Below are positions 46,201 to 54,913 of a stretch of DNA of 64,000 nucleotides, piece after piece. The position numbers and the translations under genes were made by a program. The notes beneath the pieces are model-generated. The model had not been told where the DNA came from and made no database searches. It was given only the letters and a program-made list of their open reading frames with translations. The stretch comes from Clostridium puniceum (GTDB taxonomy: Bacteria > Bacillota > Clostridia > Clostridiales > Clostridiaceae): the NCBI RefSeq assembly GCF_002006345.1, contig NZ_LZZM01000153.1:85209-149208 (forward strand). Reading direction: 5' to 3'. Numbering within the stretch: position 1 is the stretch's first letter; each line of letters opens with the position of its first letter.

Positions 46201-46325
46201 TAATGAAAAATGGTTGGTTTAAATATATTAATGACAAATGGTATTACTTAAAATTAGATGGATCAATGGCCGTAAATGAATATATTAATGGGTATTGGCT
46301 AAATCAAATAGGTGAATGTCAGTAG
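43275..46325 (+). CDS. Secreted GH26 beta-mannanase with binding modules and cell-wall repeats
   Basis: 1016 residues. Signal peptide to about residue 31 (cleavage after ANA). An N-terminal beta-sandwich (about 35-205) ends with DIYIDNINFEKG, typical of mannan-binding modules. The GH26 domain (about 225-610) keeps the acid/base Glu424 (FRPFHENNGSWFWWG) and the nucleophile Glu533 (AVSETGVR), 109 residues apart as usual. A second carbohydrate-binding-like sandwich spans about 730-900 (VDNLESYIGEDG to YFDDIKAI). The C-terminus has choline-binding-like repeats (about 918-1016: GKWYYFNQDGAVKTGW and three variants). It cuts beta-1,4-mannan outside the cell and probably stays wall-associated. Confidence 0.92.
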   Translation: MKSKKNKNLAAYFMTVVMTVTMVQAPITANASVEDEKGLEWNFEDSTKVLDGWKFGGSYAYNGSVENVVNFDDANKTMKLSIDYSKDSAVSWSEFKIINLFNKPISFDRYNVLTYDFIYDSSKMTEGSFQGKLFISDKDGKEVANVFDKINLNDAVDIGGGLKKAKVTLKFDPKDSNISSVTIGIIGANTDYKGDIYIDNINFEKGKAEDIYVLKSVVPTKQDKVEIGDLSGKMPNQVKLVDSKAIDKTANLYAYLVGIGKTDKVLYGHQNDTHYKAVLKNGAQGSSNSDTKDITGSIAAICGIDALSLTGAELQLSDAEKANGTDLVTKAVNLSIDTASEGGIITLSAHMPNFALVAEKGKDVNGNYDYSGYTPGVITENVVQRIMPGGDLNKVYTGYLNQIASYSKKLEAKEVPILFRPFHENNGSWFWWGKAFCDEESYKNLYRYTVEYLRDEKEVHNLLYVYSPNGPFQDKADYLSRYPGDQFIDVIAFDMYNDDPVSKEDKWLYTFKDTINLVQGIADERGKLSAVSETGVRVNGGGMAPSGNKNLDWFNDISNIVSQSNMPYYMVWANFDGDKNFFSPFMANDKKGHEMINNFINYYNDSKSVFASGVGDYSKADTKKNSRNSYGYIKYPASSSRVFEQTKITASLKNINGEIKFVIKNKEGKLIESIKGTLNNGDYTGEITQDTLNKIGSAIGSIELYSDDKLLDKIRILFNIKEAEKDTKLVDNLESYIGEDGLLQTKWSTNAGTGCSANSILVQDNKNNGEYGLQFKYRISTEKASEGWAGITKTVDADWLNCDALQFWCKPDGKGQKLVIQITSKGEDFEVFMPEFAGTTEPKLITLPFSQFKGKNNGVFDPSKIEKMGIWCNTIVPKGYTGSWTVDSAMYFDDIKAINTKGQTGNNQGSIGNNSSNINSVSNGSWSYMDAQGMKVTNTWKQIEGKWYYFNQDGAVKTGWFKDDNGKWYYFESNGIMKNGWFKYINDKWYYLKLDGSMAVNEYINGYWLNQIGECQ

Positions 46326-46354
46326 AAGAGGTAGTTATATAATATTAAGGTGAA

Positions 46355-46397
46355 AAATCTTAGGTATAGTAGTATGCCTAGGATTTGTCTATTTTTA
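46355..46397 (+). terminator. Intrinsic terminator after the mannanase
   Basis: Stem AAATCTTAGG / CCTAGGATTT (one G-T pair) followed by GTCTATTTTTA. The remaining 270 bp before manA is AT-rich and shows no clear feature. Confidence 0.7.
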
Positions 46398-46665
46398 TAA
46401 TTAAACACTTAAAATTATAAATTTCATTTAGATTAAATATAAGTAATGTTCATATTTAATTAAAAACATGTTTTTTAAATTGAAAGTATAGATAAATTTT
46501 AACTAATGATATATATTAAATAAAGATATATTTTTAAATAATATATTTAAATTGAAGATAAGAGTAGTAAATGATGACTTATAAATTCAATTTAGTTTTT
46601 TATATAGGTTGTGAAATTCTGATTTTACATATGTTAATTTTATACAAAGAAAGGGAGTAATAATT

Positions 46666-47601
46666 ATGTATCCAATAAGATTTGAAAATCTATACTATGA
46701 CAAAATATGGGGAGGAAGAGATTTAGAAAGCTTTAGAGATAATCTGCCAGAAGGGGATATTGGAGAAAGCTGGGATATAGCCTGTCATCCAAATGGAACT
46801 GGGATTGTAGCTAATGGAAAGTTTAAAGGAATCAGCTTTGATTCTTTGATAAAACAGCATGAACATTTTCTTGTAGGAAACAAAGTAAGTATACAAAAAT
46901 TACCTTTACTTGTTAAGTTAATAAATTCAAGAGAAAAACTTTCTGTGCAAGTACATCCAGGAGATGAATATGCAGCTAAATATGAAGGTGATTATGGTAA
47001 GACAGAAGCTTGGTATGTTGTAGATGCAAAGCCAGATTCAACTTTAATTGTAGGAACTAAACATTGCACAAAGGAGCAATTTGAAGCAGCAATAAAGTCT
47101 GGTGAAGTTGAAAAATATTTAAATAAAATAGAAGTTAAAAAGGGAGATTGTTTCTTAATAAACAGTGGACTAATTCATGCTATATGTGAAGGGGTTATCA
47201 TAGCAGAAATTCAGCAAAATAGCGATGTAACTTATAGGGTATATGATTACGGAAGACCAAGAGAAATACATGTAGAAAAAGCATTAGATGTAACAAATTT
47301 TGATCTTCAATGCCAAAATCTTAAAGGTGAAGAAGTAGAATTTGATGGTTATAAAAAAAGTTTGTTATGTAAAAATGAATATTTTGGAATAGAAAAATTG
47401 ATCATAGAAAATTCACTAACAGATAGAAGCAGTGAAGAAAAATTTGATATATTAACATGTGTAGATGGTGAAGGTATAATAGAGGGAAAAGGATATTCAG
47501 AAAAAATTAAAATGGGTGATAGTTATTTAGTACCTGCAACATTAGGAGAATATAAAATTCAAGGAAAGCTTACATTACTTAAGAGCTATCCAGTAGTTTA
47601 A
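46666..47601 (+). CDS. manA: Mannose-6-phosphate isomerase, class I
   Basis: 311 residues, a zinc cupin enzyme converting mannose-6-phosphate to fructose-6-phosphate. Motifs: WGGRDL, GESWDIACHPNGTG, zinc ligands in LSVQVHPGDEYAAKYEG, KTEAWYV, and the active-site GLIHAICEG, QNSDVTYRVYDYGR. The short Firmicutes form (about 315 residues). It channels mannose released from mannan (after phosphomutase or kinase action) into glycolysis. AAAGGGAG precedes the ATG. Confidence 0.93.
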   Translation: MYPIRFENLYYDKIWGGRDLESFRDNLPEGDIGESWDIACHPNGTGIVANGKFKGISFDSLIKQHEHFLVGNKVSIQKLPLLVKLINSREKLSVQVHPGDEYAAKYEGDYGKTEAWYVVDAKPDSTLIVGTKHCTKEQFEAAIKSGEVEKYLNKIEVKKGDCFLINSGLIHAICEGVIIAEIQQNSDVTYRVYDYGRPREIHVEKALDVTNFDLQCQNLKGEEVEFDGYKKSLLCKNEYFGIEKLIIENSLTDRSSEEKFDILTCVDGEGIIEGKGYSEKIKMGDSYLVPATLGEYKIQGKLTLLKSYPVV

Positions 47602-47624
47602 GAAATTTAAATATTGTTTAAATG

Positions 47625-47666
47625 GGGCAGTAGATGGTTTTGTATAAAAATAAATTATCTACTGCC
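47625..47666. terminator. Bidirectional terminator between manA and araC2
   Basis: Perfect 10-bp stem GGCAGTAGAT / ATCTACTGCC with a 21-nt loop between convergent genes. Confidence 0.65.
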
Positions 47667-47679
47667 ACATAGGAATTTT

Positions 47680-48573
47680 TTAAATGTTATTTAAACAAGT
47701 CATATTATACGCATTTCTAAACTTCTTAGGAGTTAAATTTTCATATTTTTTGAAGAGTTTAAGAAAATATTTTTCATCTACAAAACCTAATTCATGAGCG
47801 ATTTCTTTAATATTTAAATTTGAATTACATAAAAGCTGTTTAGCATTAGAAATTCTTAAATAATTTATATATTCCTGCATGCTCATTCCCATTCTTTTCT
47901 TAAAATAGCGTGCTAAATATTCCTTTGAAAAATTAAATTCATAGGCCACATTTTGAAGTGATATATTTTGAGTTATATGAATTTTTATCCATTGCAGTAT
48001 TTGAGGTAAAATATCTTCTGGTACAACACTTTTAGGCATTATTTCAAAATTTAAAATAACTTGTTCTGTAATCTCAATTAAGAGAGAAGTAAGTATATAA
48101 TTTACACTTTGATTTGTATAATAACTAGATTGTGATAAGTGAAGTAATTGACGAAACAATACATTTATTCTATCTAAATTTAAATTTCTGACAAAAGTAG
48201 GAATTAGTATATTTGAACTCAACCCATTAAAATAAGGATTGTTCTGAGTTATTGATATTTCAGATTTAATATCCACATGATTAGAAATACTAAAGGGGTC
48301 ATTGCAGTAAAAATGAAGCCAATAAAAAGAAGTACCTTTGTTCGAATAATCATATCCTTTATGTTTACGATCTGGTTCGAGTAATAAAAGATCGCCTTCC
48401 TTTAATTCATATTTTTCATCATCCTGCTCTATATATACAACTCCTTTGTTAATTATAATGATTTCATAACTATCCATAATTCTTTCCATATGCAGCCATT
48501 TGTTATCAGATATAAAATTTCCGCACATAGAAAATATTAAGGGGGCATCAATATTTGCTTTAAGATAATTCAT
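47680..48573 (-). CDS. AraC-family regulator with cupin sensor domain 2
   Basis: 297 residues: cupin-like N-terminal domain (YIEQDDEKYELKEGDLLLLEPDRKHKG) and C-terminal double HTH (LQNVAYEFNFSKEYLARYFKK, IKEIAHELGFVDEKYFLKLFKK). Divergent from the GH127 gene, with a 337-bp region between, so it probably controls that gene. The divergent region is AT-rich and I found no clear operator. Confidence 0.88.
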   Translation of the reverse strand: MNYLKANIDAPLIFSMCGNFISDNKWLHMERIMDSYEIIIINKGVVYIEQDDEKYELKEGDLLLLEPDRKHKGYDYSNKGTSFYWLHFYCNDPFSISNHVDIKSEISITQNNPYFNGLSSNILIPTFVRNLNLDRINVLFRQLLHLSQSSYYTNQSVNYILTSLLIEITEQVILNFEIMPKSVVPEDILPQILQWIKIHITQNISLQNVAYEFNFSKEYLARYFKKRMGMSMQEYINYLRISNAKQLLCNSNLNIKEIAHELGFVDEKYFLKLFKKYENLTPKKFRNAYNMTCLNNI

Positions 48574-48910
48574 TGGTCAATATTCACCACCTTTTGTTAA
48601 TATAGTCTACCGACAACTATATTATTTTGTGTCATAGTTATATTGTACAAAGTATTAATAATCATGTAAATGCAATTTAGTGCACTTATATAGTTTTTTA
48701 TTAAAGTATATATTGCAATTTTTACTTTTAGTAAAATTAATTTTAAATCGACTATTTATATGTAAAGCCATTGTCTGTAAGGCGTGTACAATATATAAGT
48801 AGTTTTTATGAAAGCTGTATTATTACTTAATTTTGCTTAAAAACTAAAAAGGTATATTGTATAAAATTTAGAACCTATAGATTTATAGTATGAAAGGAAC
48901 TGATGAGATA

Positions 48911-51190
48911 ATGGAAAAGGTGAAATTATTAAGTGGAATATTTAAAGAGTCACAAGATAAAGGAAAAGAGTACCTTGTATACCTTGATGTGGATAGACTT
49001 GTGGCACCTTGTTATGAAGCAATAGGTAGAACTCCTAAAAAACTACGTTATGGTGGCTGGGAAGCAATGAAAATAAGCGGACATTCTTTAGGACACTTTT
49101 TATCAGCAGCAGCCTCAATGTATATTGCCGATAAAGATGAAAAATTAAAAGAAAAGCTTGATTATGCAGTAGCTGAGCTTGCATATCTTCAAAGTTTAGA
49201 TGACGAAGGTTATGTTAGCGGATTTCCAAGAGAATGTTTTGATAAAGTTTTTAGTGGCGAATTTAATGTTACAAGATTTGAACTTGGAGACAGTTGGGTT
49301 CCTTGGTATAGTATTCATAAAATTTATGCAGGACTTATTGATGTTTATATTCTCACAGGAAATGAACAAGCGCTTGAAGTAGTTATAAAACTTTCTGATT
49401 GGGCAAAAAAGGGAACGGATAATTTAACAGAAGAACAATTTGATAGTATGCTTTATTGTGAACATGGTGGTATGTGTGAAGCTATGGCAAATCTTTATGA
49501 AATTACTAAGAATGAAGATTACTTGGAGCTATCAAAGAGATTTTATCATAAAGAAACATTAATTCCGTTAACAAAATCACAAGATGAGCTTGAAGGTAAA
49601 CATGCCAATACACAAATACCTAAGGTTATTGGAGCAGCAAGACTTTATGAGCTTGTTGGTAATGAAGATTATAAAAATGCAGCTATATTTTTCTGGAATG
49701 TGGTTACTAAAAGCCGTTCATATGCCATAGGTGGAAATAGCAGAGATGAGCATTTTGGAAAAATAGACACTGAAAAGTTAGGAGTTACTACAGCTGAAAC
49801 TTGCAATACTTACAATATGCTAAAGCTTACAGAGCATTTATATGATTGGAATCACAACTCAGATTACATGGATTATTATGAAAATGCGTTATATAACCAT
49901 ATACTCGCATCTCAAGACCCAGATTCAGGTATGAAAACCTATTTTGTTTCAACGCAACCTGGACACTTTAAAGTTTATTGCTCACCTGATAATTCTTTTT
50001 GGTGCTGCACCGGTACAGGAATGGAGAATCCATCAAGATATATAAGAAACATATATTATAGAGATAATGATGATTTGTTTGTAAATCTATATATTTCTTC
50101 AAAAATTGAATTATCAGATAAGGGCATAATACTTAGTCAAGAAACAAAATTCCCTGAAGCTGATAAAATAAAACTTATATTTGAAGATGCTGAAGAAAAG
50201 TTTATGACTTTAAAAATAAGAATACCATATTGGGTGAGCGACGAAGTTAAGATAGTTGTAAATGGAACAAGCGAATATTCTAAAGCTGAAAAAGGATATA
50301 TATCAATTGAAGGCAACTGGAAAAAGGGTGACATTTTAGATGTGACACTTCCAATGAATATACATGTTTATGCATCAAAAGAAGATTCACATAAAATTGC
50401 ATTTATGTATGGACCTCTTGTGCTTGCAGGTAAACTTGGAAGAGAGAATTTTCCTGAAACGGATATTTTAGAAGATCATTTAAAATTAAATCATTATCCT
50501 GGAATTATAGTCCCAACTTTAGTAACAGATAATTTGAACATTGAAGAATGTATAAAACCTATAAAAGATTGTGTATTAGAGTTTGAAACTGAAGCAATAG
50601 GTGAACCAGGCAAGGTAAAATGTACATTAATTCCTTTTTATGCTCTTCACCATCAAAGATATACTGTTTATTGGACAAAGATGACAATAAAGGAATATAA
50701 GCAAACAGAATTGACAAGTGTTGATTATCAAGAAAAGTTAAATGCGATAACTATAGATTTGGTTAATCCCAATGAACAACAGCTAGAAATAGAACATAAA
50801 ATAAAATCTGAAAATTCTCATTCTGATTATTCTAGTGAAGCAGGTAAGGGATGGCGTGAAATTATAGGTGAAGGATATTTTAGCTATGAAGTGAATGTTA
50901 ATCCAGATAAGCAAATGTATTTGGTAGTAACATACTGGGGGAGTGATAAAGAGTGTTTTATTGAGGGAGAAAGATGTATAAGAGAATTTAATATATCTGT
51001 AAATGACAGCTTGATTTCAGAAGAATTATTAAATGAAAATAAACCTTATGCATTATTTGACAAATTTTATACTATACCGAAAGAATTAACTAGTGGTAAA
51101 TCAAAGATTAAAGTGAAATTTGCTTCAACTAAAGGGAAAATTGCAGGAAGAATATTTGGAGTTAGAATTACATTACAAGAGAATGTTTAA
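48911..51190 (+). CDS. GH127-family glycoside hydrolase
   Basis: About 759 residues of the GH127 (former DUF1680) family, (alpha/alpha)6 barrel plus beta domains. Relative to the Bifidobacterium beta-L-arabinofuranosidase HypBA1 the key residues are in place: Glu280 (acid/base, DEHFG), Glu296 and Cys298 (AETCN), and Cys365-Cys366 (FWCCTG), the zinc ligands and the catalytic Cys. No signal peptide, so intracellular. Members cleave beta-L-arabinofuranosides or related sugars; exact substrate here is open. The ATG at 48911 fits AAAGGA better than that at 48890. Confidence 0.88.
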   Translation: MEKVKLLSGIFKESQDKGKEYLVYLDVDRLVAPCYEAIGRTPKKLRYGGWEAMKISGHSLGHFLSAAASMYIADKDEKLKEKLDYAVAELAYLQSLDDEGYVSGFPRECFDKVFSGEFNVTRFELGDSWVPWYSIHKIYAGLIDVYILTGNEQALEVVIKLSDWAKKGTDNLTEEQFDSMLYCEHGGMCEAMANLYEITKNEDYLELSKRFYHKETLIPLTKSQDELEGKHANTQIPKVIGAARLYELVGNEDYKNAAIFFWNVVTKSRSYAIGGNSRDEHFGKIDTEKLGVTTAETCNTYNMLKLTEHLYDWNHNSDYMDYYENALYNHILASQDPDSGMKTYFVSTQPGHFKVYCSPDNSFWCCTGTGMENPSRYIRNIYYRDNDDLFVNLYISSKIELSDKGIILSQETKFPEADKIKLIFEDAEEKFMTLKIRIPYWVSDEVKIVVNGTSEYSKAEKGYISIEGNWKKGDILDVTLPMNIHVYASKEDSHKIAFMYGPLVLAGKLGRENFPETDILEDHLKLNHYPGIIVPTLVTDNLNIEECIKPIKDCVLEFETEAIGEPGKVKCTLIPFYALHHQRYTVYWTKMTIKEYKQTELTSVDYQEKLNAITIDLVNPNEQQLEIEHKIKSENSHSDYSSEAGKGWREIIGEGYFSYEVNVNPDKQMYLVVTYWGSDKECFIEGERCIREFNISVNDSLISEELLNENKPYALFDKFYTIPKELTSGKSKIKVKFASTKGKIAGRIFGVRITLQENV

Positions 51191-51371
51191 ATTACTAATA
51201 AAAATAACTCAGTAGTATAGTTTAACGATTTATTTTCAAATTAAAAAAATGATTTTTATTTAAACTATTTATTAAATATTACGTATATAGGTTGTTAAGT
51301 ATGTAGAATTTTAAATGCTTAGCAACCTATATAATATTATATTAGTACTAGTAATTATGGTGGAGGGGATT

Positions 51372-52988
51372 ATGATTAATGTAATTATTGTAGATGATGA
51401 ACCAAGGCATCGTAAAGGGTTAGCGAATCTCATTGGAAAATTAAGACCTAAATATGTAATAAATCAATTTAAAAATGGAAATGAAGCATTAGAATTTGTA
51501 AAAGAAAATAAGGTAGATATTATAATAACAGATGTAAAAATGCCCATTATGGATGGATTAGTATTTTTAAAAAAGTATAAAGAAATGGAAAGCAATTCTA
51601 AAGTGGTAATTTTAAGTGGATATGCTAATTTTGAATATGCTCAGAATGCATTAAGTTTAGGTGCTTTTGATTATATATTAAAGCCAGTTGATGAATATAT
51701 AATATACGAAATTCTAGTTAAGGTAGAAAAAAGTATTCAACAGGAAGAAGAGGCTAGGAAGAGAGAAATACAACTAATAGATAGTTTAAATAATACCATA
51801 CAAGTTTATATAGAAAATCAATTTAATAAGTGGATAAAAGGTGAGCTTAATAAAGAAAGATTAACAGAAATTAAAAAATACTTTCATAAAGATGGAGAAG
51901 GATGGGTAATGGTTACAAAGATAGCCAGCTCAAATAAAATAACTGAGGATAGCTATGAAAATAATCAAAAGTGTCTACAAAATATTAAATGGATAGTTAC
52001 AGAAATGGTTAAACCGTATGGTGATAATATATCATTCTATTTTAATGGTAATGAAAATATTTTAATAACTGTAATAAAACAGAATGATGATAATGTTAAT
52101 CAAATTAATTTTGAAGATTTTAATGAAAGGATATTATTAATTAAAAATGAATACGATATCAATATAAGTATAGGAATAAGTAGAAGATGCGGTAATATTT
52201 ATTATGAAGCAAAAAAATGTTTTGATGAGGCTATGGAAGCTTTAGAATTAAGATTTTATTTCAAAAATAGTAATATTATAAGTTCTTCGGATGAAAAACA
52301 AATTAGAAAAACTAATATATTTATAAATTCTAAATATGAAGAATTGCTTAATAAATGTATTTACCAGCAAGATACCATTGGGGCTGTTAATTTAATGAAC
52401 GAGATATTGGTTAAATTTCTGGAAAAGGATTATCCACAACAAAATGAACTTAAAAATAATATTATAAGAATATTTCTTAAAATTATAAAAGAAATTAATA
52501 TGTTTATGACAAATGAAATTTATAATGAAATTACAATGAATATTATAAGTGCAATAAATTTAAGTGAAAATATAGATGAGTTAAGACAAAGTTGTAATTT
52601 AATATTAATTAAAATAATTAGCATATTTGAAAGATGGAAGAGAAATAAAAATAAAATTTTCTTTGATAAATGTGTTAAGTATATAGAAGAAAATTATATG
52701 CAAGACATTTCATTAGAAGATATTTCAGAAAAATTTCATTTTAATCCAAGTTACTTTAGCACTATGTTTAAAGAACAACTTGGGATGAATTTTATTAAGT
52801 ATTTATTAAAATTAAGAATAAAAAAGGCTTGCGAATTATTGTTAGAAAGTGACAAGAAAATATACGAAATATCATCTTTAGTTGGATATAAGGATTCTAA
52901 ATATTTTAATAGAGTGTTTAAGAATCAAATGAATATTTGTCCTGATGAATACAGACGTTTAAATTCCTCAAGTAAATTAGAGGTGTAA
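51372..52988 (+). CDS. Two-component response regulator, YesN type
   Basis: About 538 residues: receiver domain (VDDE at 7-10, phospho-acceptor Asp54 in ITDVKMP, Lys in LKPVDE), a central region and an AraC-type double HTH (LEDISEKFHFNPSYFSTMFK and IYEISSLVGYKDSKYFNRVFK). Partner of the kinase that starts one base after its stop. Such pairs control oligosaccharide ABC importers. GGAGGGG before 51372 decides the start; an in-frame ATG at 51315 has no ribosome binding site. Confidence 0.92.
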   Translation: MINVIIVDDEPRHRKGLANLIGKLRPKYVINQFKNGNEALEFVKENKVDIIITDVKMPIMDGLVFLKKYKEMESNSKVVILSGYANFEYAQNALSLGAFDYILKPVDEYIIYEILVKVEKSIQQEEEARKREIQLIDSLNNTIQVYIENQFNKWIKGELNKERLTEIKKYFHKDGEGWVMVTKIASSNKITEDSYENNQKCLQNIKWIVTEMVKPYGDNISFYFNGNENILITVIKQNDDNVNQINFEDFNERILLIKNEYDINISIGISRRCGNIYYEAKKCFDEAMEALELRFYFKNSNIISSSDEKQIRKTNIFINSKYEELLNKCIYQQDTIGAVNLMNEILVKFLEKDYPQQNELKNNIIRIFLKIIKEINMFMTNEIYNEITMNIISAINLSENIDELRQSCNLILIKIISIFERWKRNKNKIFFDKCVKYIEENYMQDISLEDISEKFHFNPSYFSTMFKEQLGMNFIKYLLKLRIKKACELLLESDKKIYEISSLVGYKDSKYFNRVFKNQMNICPDEYRRLNSSSKLEV

Positions 52989-52989
52989 T

Positions 52990-54804
52990 ATGAGACTATT
53001 AAGAAATAAATTTATAAATTATATTAACAATATGGGACTTAAATATAAATTAAACACTACTTATTTTGTATTAATTATAGTACCAATAATGATAATGAGT
53101 ATTTTTTACTATAAAATGAGTTCTGATATTATCATAGAAAATGCACAGAAAAGTTCTCTAAAAGTAGTTAAAAATAATAATAGTTTGCTAAATTTGAAAC
53201 TGAATAAAATATTAGAAAGCTCAGATGCAATAACATTAGATTTTGAGTTATATAATATAGTAAATGATCGTAAAAAATACAGTTCTTCTGAGTTAGTTGC
53301 TTTAGATAGAAAAATTAATAGTATATTATTTAAATATTTTAATTATGTAGATGTTTACTCATCACATATAATAACGGACTACTATAATTTTGGAAGCAGT
53401 AAAATACCAATACCTGAAAATTATTTTTATACATCCCAATTATATAAAATTGCACAAGAAGGCAATGGATCTTTAATATGGGTTCCAACATATCAGTTCA
53501 CAGATTTTTATAATGCAAGTGATTTAAAGAATGTAAATATAGAATACAAATACCTATTTTCGGCAGTGAAAATAATTAATAATCTAAATCGAGAAAGTAT
53601 TAAATTTGATGATTTGAATGAAAATAGTAAAAAGCCTTTATTGTTAATAAATTTCAAACCCGATTTATTTAGTAATATTATTGAGAGTGATAATCAATAT
53701 AAAGATTCTCAGTATTTTATATGTTCAACTGAAGGAGATATAGTATATAATACGGATACAACTAACATGGCAATAAGAAAAAAACCAATATGGTTAGAAG
53801 AAATGGTAAATAATAAAAGTGGAAATATAGAAAGAGAAGTAGATGGAAGGAAAATGATAATATGCTACGATACAATAGATTCAACTGGCTGGATTTCAGT
53901 AGCAGTCATACCAGTAGATTCTATTTTAATTTCTTTAGTTAATATACGTTATTTTATATTATTTTTAGGATTTATATTAGTAAGTTTAGCTTTAATATGT
54001 GCTAATTTTATATCGAGATCCATCATAAAACCAATAGATAAATTATTAATAGTTATTAAAAAAATGGGACAAGGTAATTTTTCTACAAAAGTTGAAGTAA
54101 AGAGAAATGATGAAATAGGAAATCTTGTTAATAAATTTAATGAAATGGATGATAAGATTTTAAATTTAATTGAAGAGAACTATATTAGCAATATAAGAGA
54201 AAAAGAAGCAATAATAATGTCTTTAAATATCCAACTAAACCCTCATTTTCTTTATAACACATTAAATATTATTAACTGGATTGCAATTGAAAATGATGAG
54301 AAAGAAATTAGCAAAATGATAGTTAGCCTTTCTAGCATGCTGCAATATACTGCACATAATACTGAAGAAATTTCCAATTTTGAGACAGATTTAGAATGGC
54401 TTAAAAAATATATTTATATAATGCAAAATAGATTTGAAGATAAATTTAATGTTTATTATGAAATAGATGAAAGGATTAATTTTTACAAAGTTCCTAAGCT
54501 TTTCCTACAACCATTTGTAGAAAATTCTATTATTCATGGATTTAGTATTATAGATAGTGGAGGAATTTTAAAAATAACTGGAAGAATAGAAGATACAACT
54601 GCATGCTTTGTTATTGAAGACAATGGAAAGGGAATGAGTAGCAAAAGAATAGAAGAAATTATGATGAAAAGTAAGGATAAGATTGGTATAAGTAATGTAA
54701 ATAATAGAATTCAGCTAATGTATGGAGAACAATATGGAGTTTGCATCAAATCAGAAGTAAATAATGGTACTAAAATTCTAATAAAATTACCACTAAAAGA
54801 ATAA
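52990..54804 (+). CDS. Two-component sensor histidine kinase, YesM type
   Basis: 604 residues: TM1 near 23-43, an extracellular sensor of about 270 residues, TM2 near 315-338, HAMP, then the His_kinase domain with the phosphorylated His in NIQLNPHFLYNTLNIINW and HATPase boxes FVENSIIHGF and DNGKGMS. AGGTG precedes the ATG. Co-translated with the regulator. Probably senses an external oligosaccharide, possibly with the binding protein encoded next. Confidence 0.92.
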   Translation: MRLLRNKFINYINNMGLKYKLNTTYFVLIIVPIMIMSIFYYKMSSDIIIENAQKSSLKVVKNNNSLLNLKLNKILESSDAITLDFELYNIVNDRKKYSSSELVALDRKINSILFKYFNYVDVYSSHIITDYYNFGSSKIPIPENYFYTSQLYKIAQEGNGSLIWVPTYQFTDFYNASDLKNVNIEYKYLFSAVKIINNLNRESIKFDDLNENSKKPLLLINFKPDLFSNIIESDNQYKDSQYFICSTEGDIVYNTDTTNMAIRKKPIWLEEMVNNKSGNIEREVDGRKMIICYDTIDSTGWISVAVIPVDSILISLVNIRYFILFLGFILVSLALICANFISRSIIKPIDKLLIVIKKMGQGNFSTKVEVKRNDEIGNLVNKFNEMDDKILNLIEENYISNIREKEAIIMSLNIQLNPHFLYNTLNIINWIAIENDEKEISKMIVSLSSMLQYTAHNTEEISNFETDLEWLKKYIYIMQNRFEDKFNVYYEIDERINFYKVPKLFLQPFVENSIIHGFSIIDSGGILKITGRIEDTTACFVIEDNGKGMSSKRIEEIMMKSKDKIGISNVNNRIQLMYGEQYGVCIKSEVNNGTKILIKLPLKE

Positions 54805-54913
54805 AATCTAAAAAAAGTATACTAATCTAATAAAGTTAGAATTTAATACGTATATTATTTCAAATATAATTTACTTGTGAAAACAATTTCAAATGATTTT
54901 AGGGGGAGAGTAA

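Noticed and set aside
51218..51232. TTTAACGATTTA before the YesN gene as a LacI operator
   Set aside because: Only one half matches; such half sites are expected by chance in this base composition.
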